From Tropicimonas sp. IMCC6043 (GTDB taxonomy: Bacteria; Pseudomonadota; Alphaproteobacteria; Rhodobacterales; Rhodobacteraceae), in the NCBI RefSeq assembly GCF_004146235.1, contig NZ_SELO01000012.1:53410-117409 (forward strand): a DNA stretch of 64,000 nt, in the 5' to 3' direction. The notes beneath the pieces are model-generated. The model was not told the origin of the DNA. It saw only the letters and a list, made by a program, of their open reading frames with translations, and did not search any database. A program made the translations under genes and the position numbers. This document shows positions 1 through 8,435 of this stretch, in pieces. Within the stretch, counting starts at the first letter, position 1; every line of letters begins with the position of its first letter.

Positions 1-28
1 GCTGAAAACCACCTGAAAGAAGATACAA

Positions 29-1501
29 ATGGTCATCAAGCTGTCGAACGCCACCCTGCAGGACCTGCCGGAAAACGTGGTCCGCCCAACCTATGACCGC
101 TCGAAGCTCACGCCCGGCATTGTGCATATCGGGCTCGGTAATTTCCATCGGGCGCACCAGTCGTGGTATCTTCACCGGCTGATGCAGCAAGGGCTGGCGC
201 TGGACTGGGCCATCATCGGCGCCGGTGTCCGCTCCTACGACGCGGCCATGCGGGAGAAGCTGCTCGCGCAGGATTGCCTGACCACGCTGATCGAACTCGA
301 TCCGGCCGGAACCTCGGCCGAAGTCGTTGGCTCGATGATCGACTATGTGCCGATCGAGGAGGGCAACGGCCCGCTGATCGACCGCATGTCCCAGCCCGAT
401 ATCCGCATCGTCGCGCTGACGGTGACCGAGGGCGGCTACTATATCGACCCGGTGACCAACAGCGTCGACACCAACCACCCCGACATCCGGCACGACGCCG
501 CCAACCCCGACACGCCCCGCACGGCCTTCGGTGCCATGGTCGCCGCGCTGAAGCGCCGGCGCGATACCGGCATCGCGCCGTTCACTGGCCAGTGCTGCGA
601 CAACCTGATGGGCAATGGCAATATCCTGCGCCAGACGGTCGTGTCCCTCGCACGGCTCTCCGACCCGGACCTGGCGGACTGGATCGACGCCTCCTGCACC
701 TTCCCGAACGCAATGGTGGATTGCATCGTGCCGGCCACCGGTGCGCGCGAGAGGGGGTTCGTTGCCGAGTTCGGCATCGAGGATGCCGCGCCGGTCACGC
801 ATGAGAACTTCCGCCAATGGGTGATCGAGGACAATTTCTGCAATGGCCGTCCCGACTGGGACAAGGCCGGTGCGACCTTCTCCGATGACGTCCATTCCTA
901 CGAGACGATGAAGATCCGCATCCTGAACGCGGGTCACCAGGTCATTTCGGATCCGGGCGAGATCCTGTCGGTCGAGACCATCTCCGGCTGCATGGAGCAT
1001 CCGCTGATCGGCCCGTTCTTCCGCAAGGTCGAGGCCGAGGAGATCGCCCCTTATGTCGAGCCCGTTCCGGGCATGACGCCTGAGGCCTATGTCGAACTGA
1101 TCGATCGCCGCTTTTCCAACCCGTCCATCGTGGACACTTCGCGTCGCGTCGCCTTCGACGGCTCATCGCGCCACACCGGCTTCGTCCTGCCGATCCTGCG
1201 CGATGCGCTCGCCGCGGGAGGGCCTGTCGCCGGTCTGGCGCTGGTCGAGGCGCTCTGGGCGCGGATGTGCACCGGCACGCGCGAGGACGGCAGCACGATC
1301 GAACCGAACGATCCCTTCTGGGACGATCTCAAGGCCGTTGCGCTCGAGGCCCGGGACACGCCGCGCGCCTGGCTCGCGATGCGGCAGACCTATGGCGATC
1401 TCGCCGACGAACCGCGCTTTGCCGACGCGTTCGAGTCCTGGCTGCGGATCATCTACAGCGATGGAACCGAAGCGGCCCTGCGCGCCTATCTCGCCGGCTG
1501 A
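29..1501 (+). CDS. Mannitol 2-dehydrogenase family polyol dehydrogenase
   Basis: This is a long-chain polyol dehydrogenase of 490 residues, the usual size for the mannitol/arabinitol/fructuronate reductase family. The N-terminal Rossmann motif is GIVHIGLGNFHRAHQ at about residues 30-44. The family active-site signature KIRILNAGHQ is present, with the Lys, Asn and His used for NAD(P)-dependent oxidation of a polyol to a ketose. The ATG at 29 follows an AAGAAGA ribosome site. The stop is 11 bases before the next dehydrogenase, so the two are probably co-transcribed and belong to a polyol utilisation operon whose transporter genes would lie left of the window. Mannitol is the likeliest substrate; arabinitol or sorbitol cannot be excluded from sequence. 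Confidence 0.88.
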   Translation: MVIKLSNATLQDLPENVVRPTYDRSKLTPGIVHIGLGNFHRAHQSWYLHRLMQQGLALDWAIIGAGVRSYDAAMREKLLAQDCLTTLIELDPAGTSAEVVGSMIDYVPIEEGNGPLIDRMSQPDIRIVALTVTEGGYYIDPVTNSVDTNHPDIRHDAANPDTPRTAFGAMVAALKRRRDTGIAPFTGQCCDNLMGNGNILRQTVVSLARLSDPDLADWIDASCTFPNAMVDCIVPATGARERGFVAEFGIEDAAPVTHENFRQWVIEDNFCNGRPDWDKAGATFSDDVHSYETMKIRILNAGHQVISDPGEILSVETISGCMEHPLIGPFFRKVEAEEIAPYVEPVPGMTPEAYVELIDRRFSNPSIVDTSRRVAFDGSSRHTGFVLPILRDALAAGGPVAGLALVEALWARMCTGTREDGSTIEPNDPFWDDLKAVALEARDTPRAWLAMRQTYGDLADEPRFADAFESWLRIIYSDGTEAALRAYLAG

Positions 1502-1512
1502 AAGGAACTGAA

Positions 1513-2505
1513 ATGGAAGCTGTCTATTTCCCGGCACGCAATGAGGCCACGTCTGGCGAGTTGCCCGACCCGGTCCCCGGCGCGGGCGAGGTTCTCATCC
1601 GGGTTCGGGCGAGCGGCATCTGCCACACCGATTTCGAGGTCAAGAAGGGCAATTACGGCACCGGAACCTATCCGCTCGTGCCCGGGCACGAATATGCCGG
1701 CGAGGTGATCGAGACGGGGCCTGAGGTGACCGGCTTCACCGTGGGCGACCGTGTCGTGGTCGATCCCAACCTCGAATGCGGGACCTGCAAGGCCTGCCGG
1801 CGAGGCTGGGCGCATCTCTGCGAAACGCTGGGGGCCTATGGCGTGACGACGAATGGCGGCTTCGCGGAACTAAGCGTCCTGCGCGCCGACCGGCTGCACA
1901 AGATCGGTGACATGCCCTTCGAGATGGCCGCGCTGGCCGAACCGTTGGGATGCATTCTCAATGGGCTGAGGCCGCTCAAGGGCCGGCTCATCGAACGCGC
2001 CGCGGTCTTCGGAGCAGGGCCGATCGGGCTCCTCATGGGGATGGCGCTGAAGGCGCGCGGCATCGCCGAGGTCAACATGGTCGATCTCGACGAATCCCGC
2101 CTCGAACTGGCCGAGATGCAGGGTCTGACCGGCGTTCCCGTCGGGAGCGAGTCTCTCGAACGCCTGGCGCTGAGTTGCGATCTGGCAGCGGATGCGACCG
2201 GCGTCCCCGCGGTGGTGCAATCGCTCACCGGGTATGTCGCCAATGGCGGCGCGGCGCTGGTCTTTGGCGTCTGCCCTCCGGATGCGCGCGTCGAGTTTTC
2301 GCCTTTCGAGATCTTCCGGCGCGAGCTGACGGTGTTCGGAACCCATTCGCTGAATCACAACATTCCCGAGGCGCTCGCCGTAATCTCCGATATCGGCCCG
2401 TCGATCGAAAAGGTCGTCACGCACCGGCTGGACCTGGCCGGGATTGCAGAGATCATGGCAAGCCATCCCCCCGCAGGCAGCATGAAGGTGCAATACCAGT
2501 CCTGA
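1513..2505 (+). CDS. Zinc-dependent alcohol (polyol) dehydrogenase
   Basis: This is a medium-chain dehydrogenase/reductase of 330 residues. Catalytic zinc ligands are visible in GICHTDFE (Cys) and GHEYAGEV (His-Glu). The structural zinc lobe has four cysteines in CGTCKACRRGWAHLC. A nucleotide-binding glycine motif, VFGAGPIGLL, follows in the second half. The ATG at 1513 has an AAAGGAAC ribosome site and lies 11 bases after the mannitol-type dehydrogenase stop, which suggests one operon. By family it oxidises a secondary alcohol such as sorbitol, xylitol or threonine with NAD(P). The neighbour favours a polyol, but the exact substrate is inferred only. Confidence 0.85.
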   Translation: MEAVYFPARNEATSGELPDPVPGAGEVLIRVRASGICHTDFEVKKGNYGTGTYPLVPGHEYAGEVIETGPEVTGFTVGDRVVVDPNLECGTCKACRRGWAHLCETLGAYGVTTNGGFAELSVLRADRLHKIGDMPFEMAALAEPLGCILNGLRPLKGRLIERAAVFGAGPIGLLMGMALKARGIAEVNMVDLDESRLELAEMQGLTGVPVGSESLERLALSCDLAADATGVPAVVQSLTGYVANGGAALVFGVCPPDARVEFSPFEIFRRELTVFGTHSLNHNIPEALAVISDIGPSIEKVVTHRLDLAGIAEIMASHPPAGSMKVQYQS

Positions 2506-2625
2506 CGCTATCGGGCACTGGTTCGCAGGCCGCCATGGGTCCCGGCTTGCGCTGGCTTGCGCAAACGCGTGGTTGAAGCGTAGGAGGGCCGCGAGGATGT
2601 CGCGAGATCAGATGAGGAACGCCCG

Positions 2626-3057
2626 ATGACACGTATGGCTGCACGGAAGCGTATCGCGCTGGTGGCGCATGACGCGATGAAACCGGCGATGGTCGCCTGG
2701 GCGAAGCGCAACCGCGACGTGCTGTCCGCGCATGAACTCGTCGGCACCGGAACGACGGGCGGCTTCGTGGCCGAAGGCGCGGCGCTCGAGGTGCGGCGGC
2801 TCAAGAGTGGACCGCTCGGCGGCGACCAGCAACTCGGCGCGATGATCGCCGATGGCCAGCTCGATATCCTGATCTTTTTCACCGACCCGCTGACCGCGAT
2901 GCCGCATGACGTGGATGTCAAGGCACTGACCCGGATCGCCACGCTCGAACAGGTCGTCATGGCCTGCAACGCGGCCACGGCGGATTTCGTCATCGCCTCG
3001 TCTCTCTTCGAGCATCCCTATTCGCCGGAAGCCGAAGAAGCGGCCAACGCCCGCTGA
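2626..3057 (+). CDS. mgsA: Methylglyoxal synthase
   Basis: This enzyme converts dihydroxyacetone phosphate to methylglyoxal and phosphate, the entry to the methylglyoxal bypass of glycolysis. The 143-residue protein matches the family length. It has the phosphate-binding GTTGG motif, GPLGGDQQ, and the strongly conserved [18 protein letters not shown] stretch that contains the catalytic aspartate and active-site histidine. The ATG at 2626 has a GAGGAA ribosome site. An alternative ATG (residue 4) exists at 2635. A 10-codon ORF (2597-2629) with its own AGGAGGG site ends in an ATGA overlap with this start and may couple translation. Its placement beside polyol dehydrogenases suits relief of sugar-phosphate stress. 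Confidence 0.93.
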   Translation: MTRMAARKRIALVAHDAMKPAMVAWAKRNRDVLSAHELVGTGTTGGFVAEGAALEVRRLKSGPLGGDQQLGAMIADGQLDILIFFTDPLTAMPHDVDVKALTRIATLEQVVMACNAATADFVIASSLFEHPYSPEAEEAANAR

Positions 3058-3070
3058 ACCAGGCTCAGCG
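3052..3070. terminator. Short hairpin between convergent mgsA and dinB
   Basis: The arms CGCTGA (3052-3057) and TCAGCG (3065-3070) are perfect inverted repeats with a 7-base loop. Each arm contains the stop codon of one of the two convergent genes. There is no T-run, so a role as a bidirectional terminator is only a guess. Confidence 0.25.
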
Positions 3071-4318
3071 GATCGACCGCCCCTTGAAGATCGCATCCGC
3101 GCCGAAACGTTCGCGGATCGCATCCGTCGCCCGCTCCGCCGCCGCGCGCGCACGGCCCTGCGGGTCGAGCAAATCGCCGCCCGGATCGTCCGGGCGCGCG
3201 GGCACCAGCTCCGAGATACCGACACCCAGCAGGCGAAACGGTCCGGCCCCGACCGCCTGCTCCAGCATCCGTGCGGCCTCCGAAAAGATGCGGTCGGCGA
3301 GCTGTGTCGGCTCCTCGAGCGCATGCCGGCGCGTCAGGATCCTGTGATCGGCCCGCTTGAGCTTGAGCGTGACAACCCGTCCCGCCAGCCGTTTCGCCTT
3401 GGCCCTGTCTGACACCTTCTCGCTCATCCGCCAGGCCAGGCCCCGAAGCGCCTCCAGCGCGCCGATATCTGTCGCGAAGGTGGTCTCGTTGGAGATCGAT
3501 TTCGGTACCTCCGTCCGGGCGACGCGCCGTCTGTCCTGTCCGCGCGCGAGATGCCAGAGCCGGTCGCCCTGTCGGCCGAAGCGGTCCTGGAGCGCCGCGC
3601 GGTCCCAGCGGCGGAGATCGGCGAAGCTGCGAATCCCGGCGCGGGAGAGCTGCGACTGCGTCACCGCGCCGACGCCCCAGATCAGCGAGACCTGCTTGTC
3701 GGAGAGGAAATCCAGCGTCTCAGCCTGCCCGATGACGGAAAATCCCCGCGGTTTTTCGAGATCGCTCGCCACCTTGGCGAGAAACTTGCAATGGCTGAGC
3801 CCGATCGAGCCCGAGACGCCGATCTCGACCTCCATGCGCCGGACGAGCCGCGCCAGCATGACGGCGGGCGGCGCGTGGTGGAGCCGCGCCGTGCCGGTCA
3901 TGTCGAGGAATGCCTCGTCGAGCGAGAGCGGCTCGACCGCCGGTGTCAGTTCCTCCATCATGTCGCGGATCTGCCGCGACACCCGCGCATAGATGTCGTG
4001 CCGCGGCTTCACCCAGATTGCCTCAGGGCAGAGCTTCCTTGCCTGGAAGGCCGGCATCGCCGAGCGCACGCCATAGAGCCGCGCGATATAGCAGCAGGTC
4101 GAGACCACGCCCCGCTGACCGCCGCCGACGATCACCGGCTTGTCGGCCAGCTCCGGTTCCATCGCCTTGTGAACCGAGGCGAAAAAGGCGTCGCAATCCA
4201 TATGGGCAATCGAGAGATCGAAGAGTTCGGGATGCGCGAGCACCCGCGGGCTGCCGCAGGCCGGACAGCGGCGGCCGGTGTCGAAGGTTACGAGGCAGTC
4301 TCGGCAAAGCGATGGCAT
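3065..4318 (-). CDS. dinB: DNA polymerase IV (Y family) with N-terminal zinc-ribbon-like extension
   Basis: This is an error-prone translesion polymerase of 417 residues. The catalytic motifs are HMDCDAFFASV (first metal-binding Asp, about residues 39-49) and SLDEAFLD (the second acidic pair). The finger motif CCYIARLYGVRSAMP carries the steric-gate aromatic residue. Helix-hairpin-helix and little-finger regions follow. The N-terminus is unusual compared with E. coli DinB: about 30 extra residues contain two CxxC pairs (CRDC and CPAC), resembling a zinc ribbon. The gene is convergent with mgsA, and the stops are 8 bases apart. No LexA box was recognised upstream, in the gap near 4319-4418. 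Confidence 0.92.
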   Translation of the reverse strand: MPSLCRDCLVTFDTGRRCPACGSPRVLAHPELFDLSIAHMDCDAFFASVHKAMEPELADKPVIVGGGQRGVVSTCCYIARLYGVRSAMPAFQARKLCPEAIWVKPRHDIYARVSRQIRDMMEELTPAVEPLSLDEAFLDMTGTARLHHAPPAVMLARLVRRMEVEIGVSGSIGLSHCKFLAKVASDLEKPRGFSVIGQAETLDFLSDKQVSLIWGVGAVTQSQLSRAGIRSFADLRRWDRAALQDRFGRQGDRLWHLARGQDRRRVARTEVPKSISNETTFATDIGALEALRGLAWRMSEKVSDRAKAKRLAGRVVTLKLKRADHRILTRRHALEEPTQLADRIFSEAARMLEQAVGAGPFRLLGVGISELVPARPDDPGGDLLDPQGRARAAAERATDAIRERFGADAIFKGRSIR

Positions 4319-4418
4319 GGCCGAAGACTACCGCGTCGCGGCCGCCGCCGCGAGAGGAACCGCGCGATCGGGCAGTGCCTCGGTGTAGCCGGGGGCGGAC
4401 GGCCCCTCGGTCCTGTCC

Positions 4419-5735
4419 TCACACCTTGTCGCGCAGCGAATACCAGAGCATCGCCAGCACCAGCAGCGGCGTGCGAAACCGCGGCCCGCCCGGAAAGCGC
4501 GGTATCGGAACCGAGGCCATGGCATCGAAACGCTCGGCCTGACCTGCCAGCGTCTCGGCGGCGATCTGACCCGCGAGCGTGGCCATCGCCAGACCGTGGC
4601 CCGAATAGCCGGAGAAGCTCAGGATGTTGCCGGCAAGCCGGTCGAAATGCGGCATCCGGTTCATGGTAATCGCCAGAGTGCCGCCCCAGGCGTAGTCGAG
4701 CGAGACATCGCGAAGCTGCGGAAAGACCTCCAGCATCGGCCGCCGGACCTTGGCGCGGATATCGGCGGGGAAGCGGTAGCCATAGCTCTCGCCACCGCCG
4801 AAGAGCAGCCGGTGATCCTCGGAAAAACGGTAGTAATTGACCACGAACTTGCTGTCGCCCACCGCATAGTCGCCGCGGATGATGTCGGCCTGCCGTTCGG
4901 GCGAAAGTGGCTCTGTGGCGACGATGAAATTGTTGATCGGCATGACGCGCGCCGCCACCTGGCCGTCCAGACCGCCGAGATAGCCGTTACAGGCGAGGAT
5001 AACGTGATCAGCGGTGATCTCGGCCGAAGCTGTCTTCAACCGCGCAGGCGCGCCCTTGGTGATCTCGACGACCTTGGATCCCTCGTGGAGACGCGCCCCC
5101 GCCGCGACCGCCAGCCGGGCCAGACCCAGCGCGAAGCGCAGCGGGTCGAGATGGCCGGCGTTTTCGTCGAGGAAACCGCCGTGATAGGCGTCCGAGCCGA
5201 TGATCGCGCGGATCTCGTCCCGGTCGATGAAGCGGATCGGATCATAGGCGTAGCGCTCGCGCAGGTGGTCGACATAGGCGCGCGTCTCCGGCACGAAACG
5301 CGCCTTGTGGTCGGCGTGGATCAGGCCGGGGTGGAAGGTGCAGTCCTCCATTTCAGGCCGGGCAGTGAGGTCCCGGACGAGATCGACCGACTGAAGCGAG
5401 ATTTCCCAGAGCCGCCGCGCGGCCGCCTCGCCGAACTTCGCCTCGAGCGTCTCCTGGTCGACCCGTTGCCCCGGCCAGACCTGACCGCCGTTGCGCCCGG
5501 AAGCGCCGAAGCCCACGCGCTGCGCTTCGAGCAGCACCACGTCATAGCCGCGTTCGGCGAGGTGCAGCGCGGCCGAGAGCCCGGTATAGCCGCCGCCGAC
5601 GATGCAGACATCGGCGCGCAGCGTGCCTTCGGCCGGGGCGAAGGGGGGCAGCGGTCGCGCCGCGCTCGCGTAATAGGAGCCGGGATACTCCCCGGGTGTG
5701 TCGTTGACGGTGAGCAGATCGAGGGACTGGGACAC
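4419..5735 (-). CDS. FAD-dependent oxidoreductase, gamma-glutamylputrescine oxidase-like (PuuB/DadA family)
   Basis: This is a 438-residue DAO-superfamily flavoenzyme. The N-terminal dinucleotide-binding motif is CIVGGGYTGLSAALHLAERG (about residues 44-63), followed by FGASGRNGGQVWPGQR, a stretch typical of PuuB-like oxidases. The family oxidises amines such as gamma-glutamylputrescine, releasing an aldehyde, ammonia and H2O2. The gene is divergent from the Asp-box propeller gene at 5835, with about 100 bases between them. It lies near a PuuA-like synthetase and a putrescine transporter, which supports a polyamine role. A second, paralogous oxidase lies at 14774-16108. The exact substrate is inferred. 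Confidence 0.8.
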   Translation of the reverse strand: MSQSLDLLTVNDTPGEYPGSYYASAARPLPPFAPAEGTLRADVCIVGGGYTGLSAALHLAERGYDVVLLEAQRVGFGASGRNGGQVWPGQRVDQETLEAKFGEAAARRLWEISLQSVDLVRDLTARPEMEDCTFHPGLIHADHKARFVPETRAYVDHLRERYAYDPIRFIDRDEIRAIIGSDAYHGGFLDENAGHLDPLRFALGLARLAVAAGARLHEGSKVVEITKGAPARLKTASAEITADHVILACNGYLGGLDGQVAARVMPINNFIVATEPLSPERQADIIRGDYAVGDSKFVVNYYRFSEDHRLLFGGGESYGYRFPADIRAKVRRPMLEVFPQLRDVSLDYAWGGTLAITMNRMPHFDRLAGNILSFSGYSGHGLAMATLAGQIAAETLAGQAERFDAMASVPIPRFPGGPRFRTPLLVLAMLWYSLRDKV

Positions 5736-5834
5736 GGGTCAGGCCTGTTTTCGAAAGGGGAGGGGCGGAGAGATCGGACTCGGTCGGGGCGATGCTCTCA
5801 TGCTACTTTGCGCCGACGGTGCGGAGGAAACGCC

Positions 5835-6998
5835 ATGACCATCACCTTGCTTGTCGGAACCACGAAGGGGGCTTTCCTGCTCGACGCAGGCGCGGATCGC
5901 CAGGGTTGGATGATCCGCGGTCCGTTCTGCGACGGATGGGGCATCAACCACATGATCGGCGACCCCGAGAGTGGCACGATCTGGGCCGCGGGCGGCGGTC
6001 AGTGGCCGGGGGCCGGCGTCTGGCGCTCGACCGATCACGGCGAGAGCTGGCAGGTCAGCCAGTTCGCCAATGGTGCGGCCAATGACTGGATTGCCGCCAA
6101 TGCCGAGCTGGCGGAGGAATGGGGCATGGAGGTTGCGCCGGCGGCGCCCTTCGATGGCACGGTCGACGCGCTCTGGTCGCTCGGCCGCGCCAACGGCCGG
6201 CTTTACGCGGGAGCCAAGCCTGCCGCGTTCTTCGCCAGCGACGATGGCGGCGTCACCTGGGAACTGCTGCCGGCGCTCGGGGAGATTCCGGGTCGCGAGA
6301 GCTGGGAGCCCGGTGCGGCCGGCCTTACGCTGCACACCATCCTGCCGGATCCGGAGGACGCGAGACGGATCTGGATCGGGATCTCCGCGGCCGGCGTCTT
6401 CGCGACCGAGGATGGCGGCGAGAACTGGGACCTGCGTGTCCGGCTTGCCAACGAGCCCGCCTCGGGCGACCACCCGCCGCATCCGGGCCACGAGCGCGAG
6501 ACCGCATCGGGAACGATCGGCCTCTGTGTTCACAACATGGTCAAGGCACCGGGCGACGGCGAACTGCTCTACCAGCAGAACCATCATGGCGTCTTTCGCA
6601 GCGTCGATGGCGGGCGAAGCTGGCGCGACATCACTGCCGGCCTGCCGTCGGATTTCGGATTTCCCATCGCCGTGCATCCGCGCGACCCCGACGTGATCTG
6701 GACCTTGCCGCTCAATGGCGACAGCAAGGGCCGTTTCCCGCCCGACGCCTCCGCGGCGGTCTGGCGATCGCGCGACGGTGGCCAGAGTTGGGAGAAGTGC
6801 CAGAACGGGCTTCCGGTGAAGGACTGCTACTTCACCGTGCTCCGGCAAGCGATGGCGACCGACAGCGGCACGCCGGCGGGGGTCTATTTCGGCAGCAACA
6901 GCGGCAGCATCTTTGCCAGTCTCGACGAGGGCGAGAGCTGGCAGGCCATCGCCCAGCACCTGCCGACGGTGCTGAGCGTGGAGGTGCTGGAACGATAG
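5835..6998 (+). CDS. Asp-box (BNR/sialidase-type) beta-propeller protein
   Basis: This is a 387-residue protein with at least six Asp-box motifs (S-x-D-x-G-x-S/T-W): STDHGESWQ, SDDGGVTWE, TEDGGENWD, SVDGGRSWR, SRDGGQSWE and SLDEGESWQ. They are spaced as expected for blades of a six- to seven-bladed propeller. No signal peptide is evident (it begins MTITLLVGTTKGAFLL), so it is probably cytoplasmic. The ATG at 5835 has a GGAGGAAAC ribosome site. Family members are usually annotated as exo-alpha-sialidase, glycosyl hydrolase or WD40/VPS10-like protein, but no sialidase active-site set was recognised. The function is unknown. The gene stands alone between polyamine genes and converges with the aminotransferase gene downstream. 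Confidence 0.75.
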   Translation: MTITLLVGTTKGAFLLDAGADRQGWMIRGPFCDGWGINHMIGDPESGTIWAAGGGQWPGAGVWRSTDHGESWQVSQFANGAANDWIAANAELAEEWGMEVAPAAPFDGTVDALWSLGRANGRLYAGAKPAAFFASDDGGVTWELLPALGEIPGRESWEPGAAGLTLHTILPDPEDARRIWIGISAAGVFATEDGGENWDLRVRLANEPASGDHPPHPGHERETASGTIGLCVHNMVKAPGDGELLYQQNHHGVFRSVDGGRSWRDITAGLPSDFGFPIAVHPRDPDVIWTLPLNGDSKGRFPPDASAAVWRSRDGGQSWEKCQNGLPVKDCYFTVLRQAMATDSGTPAGVYFGSNSGSIFASLDEGESWQAIAQHLPTVLSVEVLER

Positions 6999-7028
6999 GA
7001 GGGTCGTGGCAGGCACGGGAGGCGTCCC

Positions 7029-8420
7029 CTACCTGTAGATTCCCTCGTCCTTGATCTGCGCCAGCGACAGGTCGAACACCTTCACCGCGCGCTCGATCAT
7101 CAGATCGACATCGGATTTCGTCAGGACGAGCGGGGGCGCGACGATCATCCGGTCGCCGACATGGCGCATGACGAGACCGTTGGCAAAGGCGTGGCCGCGG
7201 GCGATCAGGCCCACCGTCCCCTTGGGCGCCTCGAAGGGCGCGCGGGCGGACTTGTCCGGCGTCATCGCGACCGAGGCCATGAAGCCCCGGATCGTCGCCT
7301 CGCCGATCAGCGGATGATCGGCCAGCGCCTGCCATTTCTCGGCGAGATAGGGGCCGGTCACCTCGGCCACGTTCTCGACGAGCTTCTCCTCTTCGAGGAT
7401 GCGCAGGTTCTCCAGCGCCACGGCGCAAGACACCGGATGTCCGGAATAGGTATAGCCGTGGTTGAACTCGCCGGCCTCCGCGACGACCTGCGCGACATCG
7501 TCACTGACGATCGAGGCGCCGATGGCGGCATAGCCCGACGACAGCCCCTTGGCGACGGTCATGATGTCCGGCCGGATGTCGTAGCTCTGGGAGCCGAACA
7601 TCTTCCCGGTCCGCCCGAAGCCGCAGATCACCTCATCGGCGATCAGAAGGATCTCGTGCGCGTCACAGATCGCCTGGATCTCCGGCCAGTAGCTCTCGGG
7701 CGGAATGATCACGCCACCCGCGCCCTGGATCGGCTCGGCGATGAAGGCGGCGACATTGTCCTCTCCGAGCTCGGCGATCTTCGCCTCGAGCTCACGTGCT
7801 CGTGCGATGCCGAAGTCCTTCGGGCTCATCTCGCCGCCCTCCGACCACCAGTCCGGCTGGTTGATATGGTGGATGCCGGGGATCGGCAGGCCGCCCTGCG
7901 CATGCATGCCGCTCATCCCGCCGAGGCTCGCGCCAGCCATGGTGGAGCCGTGATAGGCGTTCTTGCGCGAGATGATCGCCGTCTTCGTCGGCTTGCCCAT
8001 CGCCGCCCAGTAATGGCGCACGAGGCGGACATTGGTGTCATTCGCATCTGACCCGCCAAGCGCGTAGAAGACGTGGTTCAGGTTACCCGGCGCGATCTCC
8101 GCCAGCTTCTGAGCAAGCGCGATCGCGGGTACGTGGGAGGTCTGGAAGAAGGTATTGTAATAGGGCAGCTCGCGCATCTGCCGCGCGGCCGCCTCGGCGA
8201 TGCTGTCCCGTCCGTAACCGACGTTGACACACCACAGCCCGGCCATGGCGTCGAGGATCCTGTTGCCGTTGGTGTCGGTGAGCCAGACGCCCCTGGCCGA
8301 TTTTATGATCCGCGGGCCGATCTCGGCCAGCGCCGCACCGTTGGTAAAGGGGTGCATGTGATGCGCCGAGTCGATCGCCTGCAGCGCCTCGGTGGGCGGG
8401 TGGTTGGTCAGCATGTTCAT
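7029..8420 (-). CDS. Class III PLP-dependent aminotransferase (putrescine/omega-amino acid-pyruvate type)
   Basis: This is a 463-residue fold-type I aminotransferase. The pyridoxal phosphate lysine is K291 in TVAKGLSSGY. The cofactor-pyridine aspartate lies in LLIADEVICGFGRTG (D262), and GGSDANDT (about residues 122-129) binds phosphate. It resembles SpuC-type putrescine-pyruvate and beta-alanine-pyruvate transaminases. The start is 15 bases downstream of the PuuA-like synthetase stop on the same strand, so the two are very likely one operon. Together with the potFGHI importer, this suggests removal of amino groups from putrescine or a gamma-glutamylated intermediate. Substrate choice among amines cannot be read from sequence. 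Confidence 0.85.
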   Translation of the reverse strand: MNMLTNHPPTEALQAIDSAHHMHPFTNGAALAEIGPRIIKSARGVWLTDTNGNRILDAMAGLWCVNVGYGRDSIAEAAARQMRELPYYNTFFQTSHVPAIALAQKLAEIAPGNLNHVFYALGGSDANDTNVRLVRHYWAAMGKPTKTAIISRKNAYHGSTMAGASLGGMSGMHAQGGLPIPGIHHINQPDWWSEGGEMSPKDFGIARARELEAKIAELGEDNVAAFIAEPIQGAGGVIIPPESYWPEIQAICDAHEILLIADEVICGFGRTGKMFGSQSYDIRPDIMTVAKGLSSGYAAIGASIVSDDVAQVVAEAGEFNHGYTYSGHPVSCAVALENLRILEEEKLVENVAEVTGPYLAEKWQALADHPLIGEATIRGFMASVAMTPDKSARAPFEAPKGTVGLIARGHAFANGLVMRHVGDRMIVAPPLVLTKSDVDLMIERAVKVFDLSLAQIKDEGIYR

Positions 8421-8435
8421 GAGGTGTCCTTTCCG

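Noticed and set aside
4596..5834. Long in-frame extension upstream of the Asp-box propeller gene
   Set aside because: It is antisense to the PuuB-like oxidase. A strong ribosome site at 5823-5830 and the propeller start at 5835 mark the real gene.
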